A stretch of 64,000 nucleotides of DNA from the NCBI GenBank assembly GCA_947683425.1, contig CANTUQ010000106.1:3868001-3932000 (forward strand). The letters are read 5' to 3'. Origin of the DNA: Excoecaria cochinchinensis. Lineage: Eukaryota > Streptophyta > Magnoliopsida > Malpighiales > Euphorbiaceae. The notes under the pieces were generated by a model. That model searched no databases and had not been told where the DNA came from. It saw only the letters and a list, made by a program, of their open reading frames with translations. The translations under genes and the position numbers were made by a program. This document shows, one piece after another, positions 43,290 through 54,970 of the stretch (position 1 is its first letter; each line of letters opens with the position of its first letter).

Positions 43290-46200
43290 TTATACAACAC
43301 CAGTTCTGGGAACAATAGGCAATCTATGGTTTCTGCTGATGGGTAGGTTTACATAAACCTCATGAACCTCTGGTTTATATACTTCCCCTCTATCTCTATC
43401 TATAGCATAGCATACATAAATAGTGTCAATCACATCATCCAGCACATGGACGAAGAACCCCAGCAAGACAATTAACAGCGCCCATGCAATAACTGCTACG
43501 ATATATGAATCAACACCGAGCTTGCTCACTCCCTTCAAGATGGCACAAACCTGTTTACGCATATACAGAATCAGGAAACTATTTTCATGATAAATGATAT
43601 TTTAAAATAAATATGAGCTGATAATTCAATCATTCAAATTAAACATAGCTTCAGTATGCAAGCCCAAAAGGATGGGGAAGTTGACAAGTGTTTCTTGTAT
43701 GATGGGGGTTACTAATCTAATGCCAACTTCAAACTTGACTATTGTTAGCACGACCCCACATGTGGGCAATGCCTAGCAGAGGAGACTTCTGTATGTTGAC
43801 CGGCAACCAGTTTGAGAACAGTATTCAACGACTCCCATGCACTAACCTTCTAACCAAAGAGAAGCACATGGACAAACATAATGGGATCTGGAAAAGCTTC
43901 CCAAAAATAAGTCCTTCCAACTGCTCTACAGTTACTGGTATGATTCCCCAGCCAGGACTAGACTTGATTATCAAAAGTTCTATTAGTGGTCACACCCCTT
44001 CTCTATTTGTGACTCTGATTCAGGAAGAGATGCATAAAAAGTCCGAGTTAAAAAGTCAAGCTATTTTCCTCTATTAGTTAATACTCTCTCTATATTTCTA
44101 CCAACTTAGAGAGCTTGCCAACACCCAGCAACACTGGCAGCCCTCTTAGGTTTCTTTTTCAAACTGGCAGGAATTAGCACACAGAATTAGATCTAAGACG
44201 CAATTACTCCACCTAATCTACTTAGTAAATCTCATCCACGGACAATTTCTGTCATAAAAACTAACTTGCGAATATAATAAACAAAAATTTTGAGATATTA
44301 GCTCACCACAATTGCATATAATGCAGAGAAGACAAATACAATTCCAGCCAAGAGACGACTTGAGACGGTCTCGACAAAAACAGCAGAGAGAAGATTGCGT
44401 TTTAATAGCTCATAAGTCATCCTTGCAGAGGTGCAGTAGGCTTCACCAGTTATTGCTGCGAAGTTGATAGTGAACTTGTTAAGAAAATCCACTGCCGACA
44501 GTAATGCATCAACACAACACTTTAGTACTAGATTCACCATTCCACGAACATTCTCTTGTCTTGCACTATCAACAGCAGCACGCACCATGCGAACGACAGC
44601 AATAAGTAATCCAGATAGGCATACAGTGCCAAAAGAGGGGCCAAACACATTTCTGCAAGTAGATTATACACGATAAAGGCACAAATAAAATGATTAGGAT
44701 TGCATTTCTCTAAGATGTTCCAATTGATGCTGATATCAAACATGAAAAAATGTCAAATAAAAAACAAGAATGTGAAGTGGTGGCAAAGAGCTTGAGCTCG
44801 CTCTAATTAACAAAAGGCCATGCAACAGTACATAATAGGTCTTTGCTCATTACCTTGGGAGATTGAAAATGCTAGAAAAAAAAAAAATAGTCCAGGTGGA
44901 AACACAAATTTATTATTCACTAGGAGCAGCAAAGTAAAATATCTGTAAAGCAGCAGGATTTCTGGATCTTACTCTTAATCACCACTAACATGCAAAATAG
45001 ATATCTGACCCTCATCACATTGAACAGCTCCCCAAATTTAAAACAAAGGGACAGAGACAGAAGCCAAAGAATTTCCAGAACAATAATGAATTCTCCTTTC
45101 CATGATAGTTTCCTTAAGCATATTGGTTCTAGCAACAAATATCGCTATCCTTATAGAGGCAGTTTCCTTACGGAGGCAGAACAGAGAAACTGCACTTAAA
45201 TGCCTAGTGGGCTGATATTGATACTGGCTGCATTTGTCTCTCTTCTCTTTATTGATGTATTGGAGGGCAATCCAAGTGCCCAAGTAAACCAACATCTAGA
45301 ACTCCTTCAGATACTTTGTCATATACTAGGAATACACACAAATTTGTGCATTCACCCTCCAAATAATATCTTGCCACCATTGATCATGACAATGTAATGG
45401 AATATAAAATTGATCGATCTTGTAAAATTTGAAATTGCTTAAAACAACTAATAACTAATGAGAAACAACCGAGAAGTGCTCTCTAACATTTAAATTATTA
45501 GATGTAATGTTTACTGAACTAAAAAAACTAACATAAGCAAAATTAAAAAATATAATAGGTGGAAATCACCTCAAAGATCTTCTAATGCCCCGCTTAGGAG
45601 CTGAATCTTCCTTGGAGAAGTACCACTGAGCAATAGTCCCACTGATCACATAAACCTGAGCTTCAATCATCGAAGTCAAAGACCAGAGCATCGTAAGAAT
45701 TGCCAATGTATAGTAAGCAGGCACCCAACTATCCTGCTTCCAAACACAAGTGTAACCGGCACTCGATTCCTTTGCCACAATTTTCCCATTATGCCTTGAA
45801 AACACCAAGAATACCACAATTGGAGCATAATAAGCTACTAAACCAAGTGTCAATAATGGCAAAGTCACAAATAAGCCCAAATTCTTCGACAGTGCATCAG
45901 ATGCGACCCCAATTATGCTTATTGTCAACTCAATTCGATGCCAATTAGCCACAAAAATCCATACAATGATCCCAATAATCAAGAACACAAAAAGCAGAAC
46001 CAAAATCCTATAAACCAAAGGCAACGAGTCGCTGCAAGAAGAACTAACTGTGCAAGCGACGAACCAATAGACATTGAAAAAGACAGGAATTACAATAAAG
46101 AAAGGGAGCGAGATGTACACAATCTGTTTGGTGTAACGCTTGAGCAACAAAAGCAAAAGAAAACAAATGGGTGCACTCAAAATCAAAGTTACGACAAGAC

Positions 46201-46642
46201 TCCATATCGAAGCCTTCCAAAAACTTGAACTCGAGGAACCCAATAAGTTTAAATAGAAATGAGTATCTAAAATTCCATCACTTGACAAAGAAAGCGAATC
46301 CTTCACGCAAGAAGTTGAATTGGAGTCATAGGTATAGGAGGAAAGAGTGCCGTAATTTGAGTTTCTGTGGAAAATGGAGAAGATTCCAAAAGCGAAAGTG
46401 CACAGAACACAGAGAGCAAAGAGAAGGAGAAAGGGAAGGTCTTTGAAGGGTCTGGGGCCGTAATTGTAAGAGATCTGTATATACTGGGTGGGGTCGGATT
46501 CATTTGGGTCGGGTGGGGAGGGTTCTTCGATTGGAGGAGGGGGAGGAAGAGGAGAGTAAGGGGGCTTAGAGAGAAGAGGCTCAGACGGGGAAGAGGAGTC
46601 GTAAAGAGAATTGGATTTGGTGTGTTCTTCAGTGCTTCCCAT
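43290..46642 (-). CDS. Choline transporter-like (CTL/SLC44 family) membrane protein
   Basis: Three exons: 46642-45570, 44652-44307 and 43550-43290, with introns 45569-44653 and 44306-43551 (GT-AG), giving 559 residues, the size of the shorter plant CTL proteins. Residues 1-65 form a Ser/Pro-rich cytosolic head (SPLPPPPPIEEPSPPDP). Hydrophobic segments follow at about 70-92, 145-167, 174-197, 208-232, 250-283 and 312-340 in exon 1, two or three in exon 2 and one in exon 3 (AVIAWALLIVLLGFFVHVL). The C-terminal signature DTIYVCYAIDRD is typical of the family. Members sit in plasma membrane or trans-Golgi and are linked to choline transport; the substrate of this one is inferred. Start context GGAAGCATGGGA is good, and GA/CT-repeat 5' UTR lies upstream. 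Confidence 0.92.
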
Positions 46643-46680
46643 TAGAGAGAGAGAGTGGAGAGGGAGAGAGAGAGATTTAG
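46643..46680 (-). promoter_or_regulatory. CT-repeat 5' leader of the choline-transporter-like gene
   Basis: On the coding strand a (CT)n-rich run lies directly before the ATG. Such GA/CT stretches are common in plant 5' UTRs and core promoters. The transcription start is unknown. Confidence 0.45.
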
Positions 46681-47521
46681 GAGGCGGTGGTTATGGTGGT
46701 GATAAGGATGAGAACATTTTGCTTTGTTTGGCGTTGACTGCCAACGGAGCTGCTACCTTTGGTCAGTTTGTAACGGTGAAGCAGATGATGATGACTCTCT
46801 ATGACTGCTAGCTTCTGTGGAAATGTTTTGTTGCGTAACTTTTTTTTTTTTTTTGATGAAGAATTACTGTCCGACCAATATTTCAGCTGTCCAGTAAACA
46901 TTTAGGAGTTTGTGATCTCCTTAAAATGAATATTAATGCCGGTATTTCATTTTACGGATCACTTTTGATTAAAATTTAAATTTTATTTATATGATATTTT
47001 TAAATTTATAATGATAATTCTATATTTTTAATAAAATTTAATTTTTTTAATTTAATTTTTTAATAAAAATTAATTAATTAAATTTAAATTTATCATTTAA
47101 ATTATTAAATTTTATTTTAAATTTAAATCTAATTAATATTTTTTAATTATAATAAAAATAATACATAAAATAAAACAGAGATAGCAACATTTATCTTTGG
47201 ATGATTTAATTATTCGATATTTAAAAAAAAATTAGGGCAGCCATGCCATAAATAAAACTATACTGGTGTCACAGCTAAATGTTTGTTTTATGTAATGTAA
47301 TATAAGATCTCGAATTAACCTTCCGCTCTTCCTTTTCCTTACCAAACCAATAATTTTTATTACTTTTTCTGTCCCAATTCATTGTTTATTTTTTAAGAAA
47401 AAAAATTGTAACATCTAAATTCTTATTTTCTGAAATTAAATAATATTTATTTTAAATATTTTAATTTTATTTTTTATTAATATCAATAATACATTAATAT
47501 TTTCATTAATTTTTTTAAATA
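46681..47521. other. Promoter region and AT-rich intergenic DNA
   Basis: 46681-46900 is probably promoter of the choline-transporter-like gene, with a poly-T run (46840-46854). 46920-47521 is very AT-rich with AAATTTAAATTT words. No gene seen. Confidence 0.5.
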
Positions 47522-47529
47522 TAAGTGAC

Positions 47530-48491
47530 TAGTGATGAGCAAAAAAAATCGGTTGATCCTGTTAACCGGTAAACCGATCTGAAACCGAATCAATTGACTG
47601 GTTAACCGATTGTAATGTACTGATTAATGGTTAGTGTTTTAAAAAAAATCGATATTAATGGACTGGCTAATAGTTTTGGCTTATGTAATAGTTAAGCGAA
47701 CCGATAACCGGATTTTTAGTTAATTTATTAATTATTCAATATGTTCATATTTAGTATTTATTATTATTTCTTGATTTATCAATTTTTCAATAATAAAAAT
47801 CATAATATATTCAAAAAGTTATATAATATTAATATATTAACGAAAAATTATATTTGTTATAAACTTTTATTTCCACCCACACAAATTTTTTTACCTTTCA
47901 AACTTTTTAATATATATAATTAATTTTTAATTGTAATTAATTTAATAATTTTAACTTTTTAATTAAAATATTTTATATTTAAATTATTAAAATTTAATAT
48001 GATAAATAATATTCAATTAAAATGAGAAATGTTAGTTTTAATAATTTATAGGTAGCATTTAAGACTTGCAATTCTAATTAAATATATTTTGCTTTAAAAA
48101 TAAAAAAATTCGTTACAAGTAATAACTAATATTTAATAAAATTAATAAATTACACTTTTTCCATTTATTACATTTTTCTATCCTATGCATGCATATTGAT
48201 ACAACATTTTTAGTTTATTTTTTTAATTTGAATATTATATTGAATTATATTTTGTTTCTAATTTTTATTTTTAAGTATTTTAGACATTTTAATTTTTTTA
48301 TGAATACATCTTAAAATTATAGTGGTTAACTGAAATAATATTGGTTAACCGATCCGAAGATTCGAAACCGATTGACTAATTAACCGATAGTAACGGACTG
48401 ATTAATAGTTAGTGATTTTCAAAAACTAATAGTTAATGGACTGATTTTTTTTGGACTCATGGACCGATTTACCGGTCCATGCTCACCCCTA
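47530..48491. mobile_element. hAT-like non-autonomous element 4
   Basis: Ends TAGTGATGAGCAAAA (one end decayed) and CATGCTCACCCCTA. 8-bp flanks TAAGTGAC (47522-47529) and TAAGAGAC (48492-48499), one mismatch. Same GGTTAACCG subterminal words as elements 1 and 6; the AT-rich interior is longer. No coding frame. Confidence 0.85.
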
Positions 48492-48499
48492 TAAGAGAC

Positions 48500-49215
48500 T
48501 GTATTATAATTTTTTTAAAATATTAATTTATTAAATTAAAAAATTAATAATTATTTTAATACGTGCGAAAGAGAAAAAATCACAACCTATTTGGAATTGA
48601 AGTAATATTACACTACTGTACAGATCCTGTGAAAATAATTGGCAGAGTGGATAGTACTTTAACACCTGATGTTAGAATATTTTCTTAATCATTTCTTGAG
48701 TTTAATTTAATAATTTTAATTGGAAATTTTCAAACAGCAAATCGGAAAAGCGAACCAAATCCAACTTTGATTTGAAAAACTACATCAACAGATCCAAAAA
48801 GAAATTAAAAGTTGGATACCATCCATGATTAGAATGCATCAATTCAAAATTTATCCGAATGAATTGAGTTACAAGTTAACACCATCTAATTTTATAAATT
48901 TTATTTTTAATTTTTTAAGTTTTAGGACAAAAATATTAAATCCTATTTATATTGTGCCATTTTGTTGATATAATACGATTTTTTTAAAAAAAAAATTAAA
49001 ATCGAAATGACCTAATTTTGTAAAAAAAAAAAATAAAAGTTATTTTGAGTGTGTATATATATGTGTATGTTATCGGTGTATTTGAATAAATTAATTACTT
49101 TATCAATTTTATTTTAAGTAATCAAATTCACTATTTAATTATATTATATTTTAAGCCTCTCTTATAAAACTGAGAGTAAATTTTGCACGCATTTCCATAT
49201 TTATTGTACACTACT
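48500..49215. other. AT-rich intergenic DNA
   Basis: 716 bp between two mobile elements; no gene or clear repeat seen. Confidence 0.5.
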
Positions 49216-49496
49216 ATATTTAATGGAACATTTTAAAAAATAATAATTTGAAAAATTGAGTATTTTGGAAAGTATTTAAAAAAAATTGGGTGTTTTTCAA
49301 AACTATGGTATATCATTGCAATTTCAAATAGTGGAACCTACATGATTTTGAAAATTTTTTACATTGAAACCGCAAAAGTCTACTGAAACTGCAGTAGTCT
49401 GTTGCAGTTTCAAATCTCACACTAAGAGTGTATGTTAGAATTTATTATTAATTTAATTAATGGTGTTGAAATTAAATATTAATTATTATCTATTGT

Positions 49497-49550
49497 CTTA
49501 GCGGTAAAAATACATTTTTCAATTTATGGGCGGCGCGGATTCAAATCTAG
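49497..49550 (+). repeat. Possible tRNA-like module in Mutator-like element 3
   Basis: CTTAGCGGTAAAAAT resembles a decayed A box, and GCGGATTCAAATCTAG contains a B-box-like GGATTCAAATC about 35 bp later. It is weaker than the modules in element 4. Confidence 0.35.
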
Positions 49551-49706
49551 TCACTAACCATTTTTCTTTTTTAGTATCTTATATTTTATTAAATATTTGA
49601 AATAATTTTTTTTTGCAGATTTTATATTTTATTAAATATTTGAAACAAATATCAATTGTTATTTATTGTTTTAGAAGTAAAAATGTATTTTTTAATTTAT
49701 GGATGA

Positions 49707-50753
49707 CGGGAGTGTTCAAAAAAACCGTTAGTTTTGATTAACTGAGAAATCGAACTGAAATCGATTCGAAAAATATGTTAACCGAACTGATTTTTATGGT
49801 TAATGGTAAGTATTTTAAAAAAACCGATATTAATGAACTGATTTTTAGCTCATTGACCAATTAACCGAATCGATAATCGATATATGAACATTCCTATAGT
49901 ATATTAACTTTATTTCACTCTTTTTTTCTTTTTATTACAATTTTTTTAATTCATTATTTTCATATTTAATTATTTATATTCCTTTAATTTTCGTTTCCTT
50001 TAAAATATATTTCAACTTCATTTTAATTTTTTTTAAAGATATTTTAATTAATTTATTAATTGTTCAATATGTCCATATTTAGTATTTTTTAATATTTCTT
50101 AATTGATCAAATTTTCATTAATGAAAATCAAAATATATTCGAAAAATTATATAACATTAATATATTAACCAAAATTTTTAATAATTTAAAAAAAAAACTA
50201 AAATTTTTAATATATGTGAAAATAACGTGTGTCAAGTTAAAAAAAATAAATAAAAAGAATTGTTAGCATTGAATAAATTTATTTTAATAATTTTATATTT
50301 TTTAAGTATTTTTGCTTTATTATTATAATTATTTTGAAATTTTTAAGTTTTTTTTTAAATTGGCAATTAATAAGTGTAACCGTCCATCTAATTATGGTGA
50401 TTATGGACCGGTTAATTTATTTACTTATTATGTTTTAATTCTTAAAAACAGAGTTATTACTTATTTATATCCACCAAAAACTTTTATTTTAACAACAATA
50501 ATGTTATATTATAGTTGAGAAGTTTTAATTTTTAAGTATTTTAAACATTTAAATTTTATTTATAAATATATTTTATAATTGTAGTAGTTAATCGAAAAAA
50601 TATTGGTTAACTGATCTGAAAAATCGAAACCAATAGACTGATTTATCGATTGTAACGGATTGATTAATGGTTATTGTTTTAAAAAAATCGATATTAATAA
50701 ACTGATTTTTTTATTTGTTCATGAACCAGTTAACCGGTTCATGAATATCCCTA
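49707..50753. mobile_element. hAT-like non-autonomous element 5, degenerate
   Basis: Left end CGGGAGTGTTCAAAAAAACC and right end ATGAATATCCCTA are decayed versions of the family ends. The interior has the usual TTAACCGA / ATTAATGGACTG words and long AT-rich middle text shared with elements 1 and 6. Target duplication is uncertain (GATGACGG against GATGGCGT). It sits inside Mutator-like element 3. Confidence 0.7.
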
Positions 50754-51217
50754 GATGGCGTGGGTTCATGAACTCCCCTAGGTGGGTTCAAATTACACCA
50801 CCTAACTTTTTTTCTTTTCTTAGCAGATTTTATATTTCATTTAATATTTTTTTAGCTGCCAAAAATTTTCACAGTTACTATTTAATTTTATCTTTTTTTG
50901 GCCTATAAGTAGATTTAAGTGACATGTTAAAAAAATCAATATGCTTTTGTTTGTCTATTTAAAAAATTTCATGTAACTATTTTTTTTATTTTTTTTAAAA
51001 AAATTAATGTAACAATAATATAAAATGGTTACTATATTATTTATTATCAGTAATATTAGATAAATATCTAATTAAAAAGTGTTGGATAAATAGAAACACA
51101 TAAATGACGTGTTACGATTTTAAAAAATATTCAATTTTTCTAAATACTTTTCAAAACAATCCATTTTTCAAATTATTTTTTTAAAAAATTTGTTTTTAAA
51201 AATGTCTCATATTTAAT

Positions 51218-51695
51218 AGAGCGATGAATTTAATTTTAAACAAGTAAAAATTAAATAGAGTACTTGAAATTAAAAAACTCAATTTAATTAATTGTTAAGA
51301 CATTTTTATAAAATCAAAATTTTACAAATATTTTTTAATTTTCATATTAAAGTGAGATGGGTGTATAATACATAATGACTCTAGTTGTTTTTTTTTTTTT
51401 TTTTTTTGCTTATGGTACATGCACATAATATTTTTTTTTAATAAATTTGTACTTTTTTTTGAAATTTATATAAATTATTATTAAAATTTAAAAATAGTTG
51501 AAATATAATAATATTTAAGAAAAAAATAATATGAAATTAATTTTTAATTTAATAATTTAAAATCAGTCAATCAGGTTGCAAAAATAAAATGTAGATTCCA
51601 AAAATTCGACTCAAATTCAAAGTGGTTCAAGTAAAAAATGACCTAAAAATTAATGACTCAAAATGAATCCATCCAATCCGATAAGTTTAACTGGT
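51218..51695. other. AT-rich intergenic DNA
   Basis: No gene seen; a poly-T run at 51389-51408. Confidence 0.5.
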
Positions 51696-51703
51696 ATAAT
51701 ATA

Positions 51704-52384
51704 TAGGGGTGAGCAAAAAAACCGATGGACTTGGTTAACCGAAAAAAAAATCCGAAACCGAACCGATGGACTGGTTAACCGATTGTAATGGACTGGTTAA
51801 TGGTTAGTGTTTTGAAAAAACCGATATTAATGGACTGGTTAATGGTTTTTGACTCATATGACTGGTTAACCGAACCGAAACCGAATTTTTAGTTAATTTA
51901 TTAATTTGTTAATAATTTATAACAATTTATCCTAATTAAAGGTGATCATGTATTTTTTTCATTATACTAATTATTTTTAAATTTTTAAATTTTTTTAATT
52001 AGCTATTAGTAAGTACAACAATTTATCTAATTAAAAGTGATTATGGACCGGTTAATATATTTACTTATTAAATATTAATTTTTAAAAACAAATTTGCTTA
52101 TATCCACCAAATATTTTTATTTTAACAACAATAATGTTATATTATAGTGAAAAAATTTTAATTTTTAAGTATTTTGAACATTTTAATTTTATTTATGAAT
52201 ATTTTTATAATTATAGTGGTTAACCGAAAAATATTGGGTAACCGATCCGAAAATCCGAAACCGATGGACTGGTTAATCGATGGTAATGGACTGGTTAATG
52301 GACTGAAATTTTAAAAAACCGATTTAATGGACTGGTTAATGGATTGAGGCTCATGGACTGGTTAACCGACCATGCTCACCCCTA
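51704..52384. mobile_element. hAT-like non-autonomous element 6, best preserved copy
   Basis: 681 bp, ends TAGGGGTGAGCAAAA and CATGCTCACCCCTA, with the exact 8-bp duplication ATAATATA (51696-51703 and 52385-52392). Close sister of element 1 without its insert. No coding frame; it would depend on a transposase made elsewhere. Confidence 0.93.
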
Positions 52385-52899
52385 ATAATATATGCAATTT
52401 TTTTTTAATAGCAAGCAAAGAATTCGAGGAATATGGCCCCGATCAATTCACGAAACTATCATAAAGTATTGAACTTCTAGCATGTGCTCTAGAAATTATT
52501 TGTCTTCTCACCCAACTAATTATTGAGATGTCAGGTCTTTGCTTTAACAGTACAAGAATATTACCAAATAGCGACCGAATTTTAGCGATAAAAGTATTTT
52601 CGTCGCTATTTAGAGACGAAAAAAAATTTCGTCTCTAAATTGATAGCAAATAATTTACTTTAGCGATGGAATAAAAATACCGTCGCTATAAATGGCGGGA
52701 GTGATTTTTCGCTCTTTTTGGCGACCGTATTTAGCGAACATTAGTTATAAACCATCGGTATATAACGACAATTAGTGAAATCCGTCTCTAAATATAGTGA
52801 TGATAAAACAAACCGTCGCTAAATAGAGGCGGTAAACGAGCGACGGTCAGAAGTTACCGCCTCTATTTAGCGACGAAAATTCCATTCCGTCGCTAAATT

Positions 52900-52912
52900 A
52901 AGGGGTATAAAA
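52900..52912 (+). promoter_or_regulatory. TATA-like word in the CACTA-like remnant
   Basis: GGGGTATAAAACC just before a CT- and GC-rich block that looks like a transcribed leader. Confidence 0.35.
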
Positions 52913-53716
52913 CCACTTTCCTTCTCTCTCCTCCCTCCCTCTTCTTTCCCCTGCTCCCGCTCGTCACGTCCCCTCTCCCCCCCGCGTCCTCCACCGCCTC
53001 CAGATCTGGGCCGCCGGCATTCTCCTCTCCTCTGTGCCTGTCTCCGGTGGTCGGGCTCCCCTACGCGCGATCTCCCCCTTTCTCCCTCTCGTTCGGCCCC
53101 TCTTCGGGTTGTGGCTCCCCTGCGCGCAATCTCTAGCCGCTCTGCTGTCGCCGCTGCCGGCGACTCTCCTCTTCCGGCGGGATCTTCACCCACGGTCAGT
53201 TTTATTTTTTTATTTAATTTATTTTTTAATAATAAGGATATAGTTTTGTGTTTTTTTTAATTTATTATATATTTTATTGTTGTGTGTTAAATTTATTTTT
53301 TTATTGTATTATATTTGTGTGTATATTTATTATTTTTTTATATATTTTGTATTATAATTGTTATTATATTTATAATTTTTTTTTAAATTTGTGGCATATT
53401 ATGTGTATTATTGTTTTAATGTGGTATTTTAATTTGGTATGTTATTTGTGGGGACATTTTTTTAAATAATGTTTTTTTAAAAATTATTTAGAAAAGTGGT
53501 GTTTGTCAGAAATTATTTAGAGAAGTAGGGTTTTTTACAAAAACGCAACAATTGGTTGCGTTTTCAGATTGTGGGGCCCAGCGGAGGAAAAAATCTGATT
53601 TGTCTGAAAACGCAGCAGCTTGTTGCGTTTTCAGACATCTGACATGTCTGAAAATGCAACAAGCTGCTGCGTTTTCAGACAAATATTAAAAAATGTTAGA
53701 GCCCAATTATCAAAGT

Positions 53717-53785
53717 CTAATTCCGGCCCAGTGGTGCAAATACAACTAATTGTGCTCAAACATCACGGGTTCGAGTCCCAAAATA
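53717..53785 (+). repeat. tRNA-like module 1, left arm
   Basis: CGGCCCAGTGGT (53724-53735) fits the tRNA A-box consensus at most positions, and GGTTCGAGTCC (53768-53778) is a perfect B box, about 32 bp after the A box. Not a functional tRNA: no cloverleaf or acceptor stem is evident. The mirror copy on the minus strand is at 54905-54970. Confidence 0.6.
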
Positions 53786-53854
53786 CGCAAATAAATTGTT
53801 TTTCCATTTTTATCAATATATCAAAAAATATATGAAAACATGAATTGCAATCAA

Positions 53855-53926
53855 TAGCTTGTGTTCAAGTGGCACAAATGCATTTTAATACCTTCTATTT
53901 CCACAATGTTGCGGGTTCAATTCTTA
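53855..53926 (+). repeat. tRNA-like module 2, left arm
   Basis: TTCAAGTGGCACAAATG followed about 40 bp later by GCGGGTTCAATTC, an A/B-box-like pair weaker than module 1. The mirror copy is at about 54765-54840 on the minus strand. Confidence 0.5.
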
Positions 53927-53932
53927 ACATCT

Positions 53933-54380
53933 ACCAGTTTTTACATTTTTTCATTTTCTTAAAATGTGATAGTGTAGAAAATTAAATTTTTATATATAAA
54001 ATTAACTTAATTAAATTTTTGTTGACCATCCATAAAAAATTAATTTAATTAAAAAAAGATTAATTATAATTATATACGGAAAAATAATATTTAAAAAAAT
54101 TATCGCTCTTATTCATTATTTTATTATTCTAACTATATAGAATTAAATTTTTTACCAATTTTTACATTTTTTCATTTTCTTAAAATGTGATAGTGTAGAA
54201 AATTAAATTTTTATATATAAAATTAACTTAATTAAATTTTTGTTGACCATCCATAAAAAATTAATTTAATTAAAAAAAGATTAATTATAATTATATACGG
54301 AAAAATAATATTTAAAAAAATTATCGCTCTTATTCATTATTTTATTATTCTAACTATATAGAATTAAATTTTTTACCAAT
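53933..54380. repeat. Two near-identical 221-bp tandem copies
   Basis: 53933-54153 and 54154-54374, both running from ACCA.TTTTTACATTTTTTC to ATAGAATTAAATTTTTT, then a partial third start (ACCAAT). Almost no differences, so the duplication is recent relative to the element. Confidence 0.85.
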
Positions 54381-54560
54381 ATAGTTTCCAAAATAGCTGG
54401 AAAGAAAATTAAAAAAAAATGAAGGAAGAAAATAAAGTAAAGAGAGGTCCAGACTTTTAATTGATTGATTTTCCCATAGATGAAGCTTGCTTCCATGATG
54501 GATATAAAGACATTAACGTGAAGGGCAAAACTCCAAAAAGGAATATTCATTTATCATTTA

Positions 54561-54562
<2 letters not shown>

Positions 54563-54597
<35 letters not shown>
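54563..54597. repeat. (TA)n microsatellite
   Basis: About 16 TA units inside Mutator-like element 4. Confidence 0.9.
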
Positions 54598-54600
<3 letters not shown>

Positions 54601-54904
54601 GTTTTTGGCATTATTTTTTTGAATTTTAATTAAAAAGAATTTAAAATCTTAGTTTTTGTAAAGAGAAATTAATTCAATTAATTTTATATGTAAAAATTAA
54701 GTCAACAACAATAAAAAAAATTTTAATTAAATTAATTTTATATGTAAAAAAATGGTGGATGCACATAATCGAACTCGCAACCTATTGGGATATAAAATAT
54801 AATGAAATGCATTTGTGCCACTTGGACAAGGTCATAATTGCTATTTATATTCCATAGATTATATTATATATTAATACAAATGGCAAAACAATTTCTTAGC
54901 AATT

Positions 54905-54970
54905 TTCTGGACTCGAACCCGTGACATATGAGGACTAAAAGTTACCTTTGCACCACTGGGCCGAAATGAC
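54905..54970 (-). repeat. tRNA-like module 1, right arm
   Basis: Minus strand CGGCCCAGTGGTGCAAAGG and, about 30 bp on, GGGTTCGAGTCC (perfect B box). Mirror of 53717-53785. Confidence 0.6.

Larger units (their letters stand above)
49225..51208. mobile_element. Mutator-like element 3, interrupted by a hAT-like element
   Basis: TIR ends GGAACATTTTAAAAAATAAT (left) and, in reverse complement, GAGACATTTTTAAAAAC (right) with shared AATTTGAAAAATTG and GAAAAGTATTTA. The exact 9-bp duplication ATATTTAAT lies at 49216-49224 and 51209-51217. The left arm holds palindrome-like CTGCAGTAGTCTGTTGCAG text (49390-49410) and a tRNA-like stretch (49497-49550). Without the inserted hAT-like copy it is about 940 bp. 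No transposase. Confidence 0.8.

Noticed and set aside
43742..44077. Plus-strand frame of 111 codons
   Set aside because: Lies in intron 2 of the choline-transporter-like gene on the other strand, no family, no splice context.
45938..46645. Plus-strand frames opposite the choline-transporter-like gene
   Set aside because: Antisense shadows of exon 1; the real gene has splice sites and family signature.
49707..50753. Clear 8-bp target duplication for hAT-like element 5
   Set aside because: Best flanks match only 6 of 8 bases, so the element is called from ends and interior words.
52867..53193. Arg/Gly-rich minus frame and matching plus frame
   Set aside because: Low-complexity translation of the GC-rich block in the CACTA-like remnant; no domain.
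53717..53785. True tRNA gene
   Set aside because: A and B boxes are present but no cloverleaf, acceptor pairing or anticodon arm could be built by eye; called tRNA-like only.
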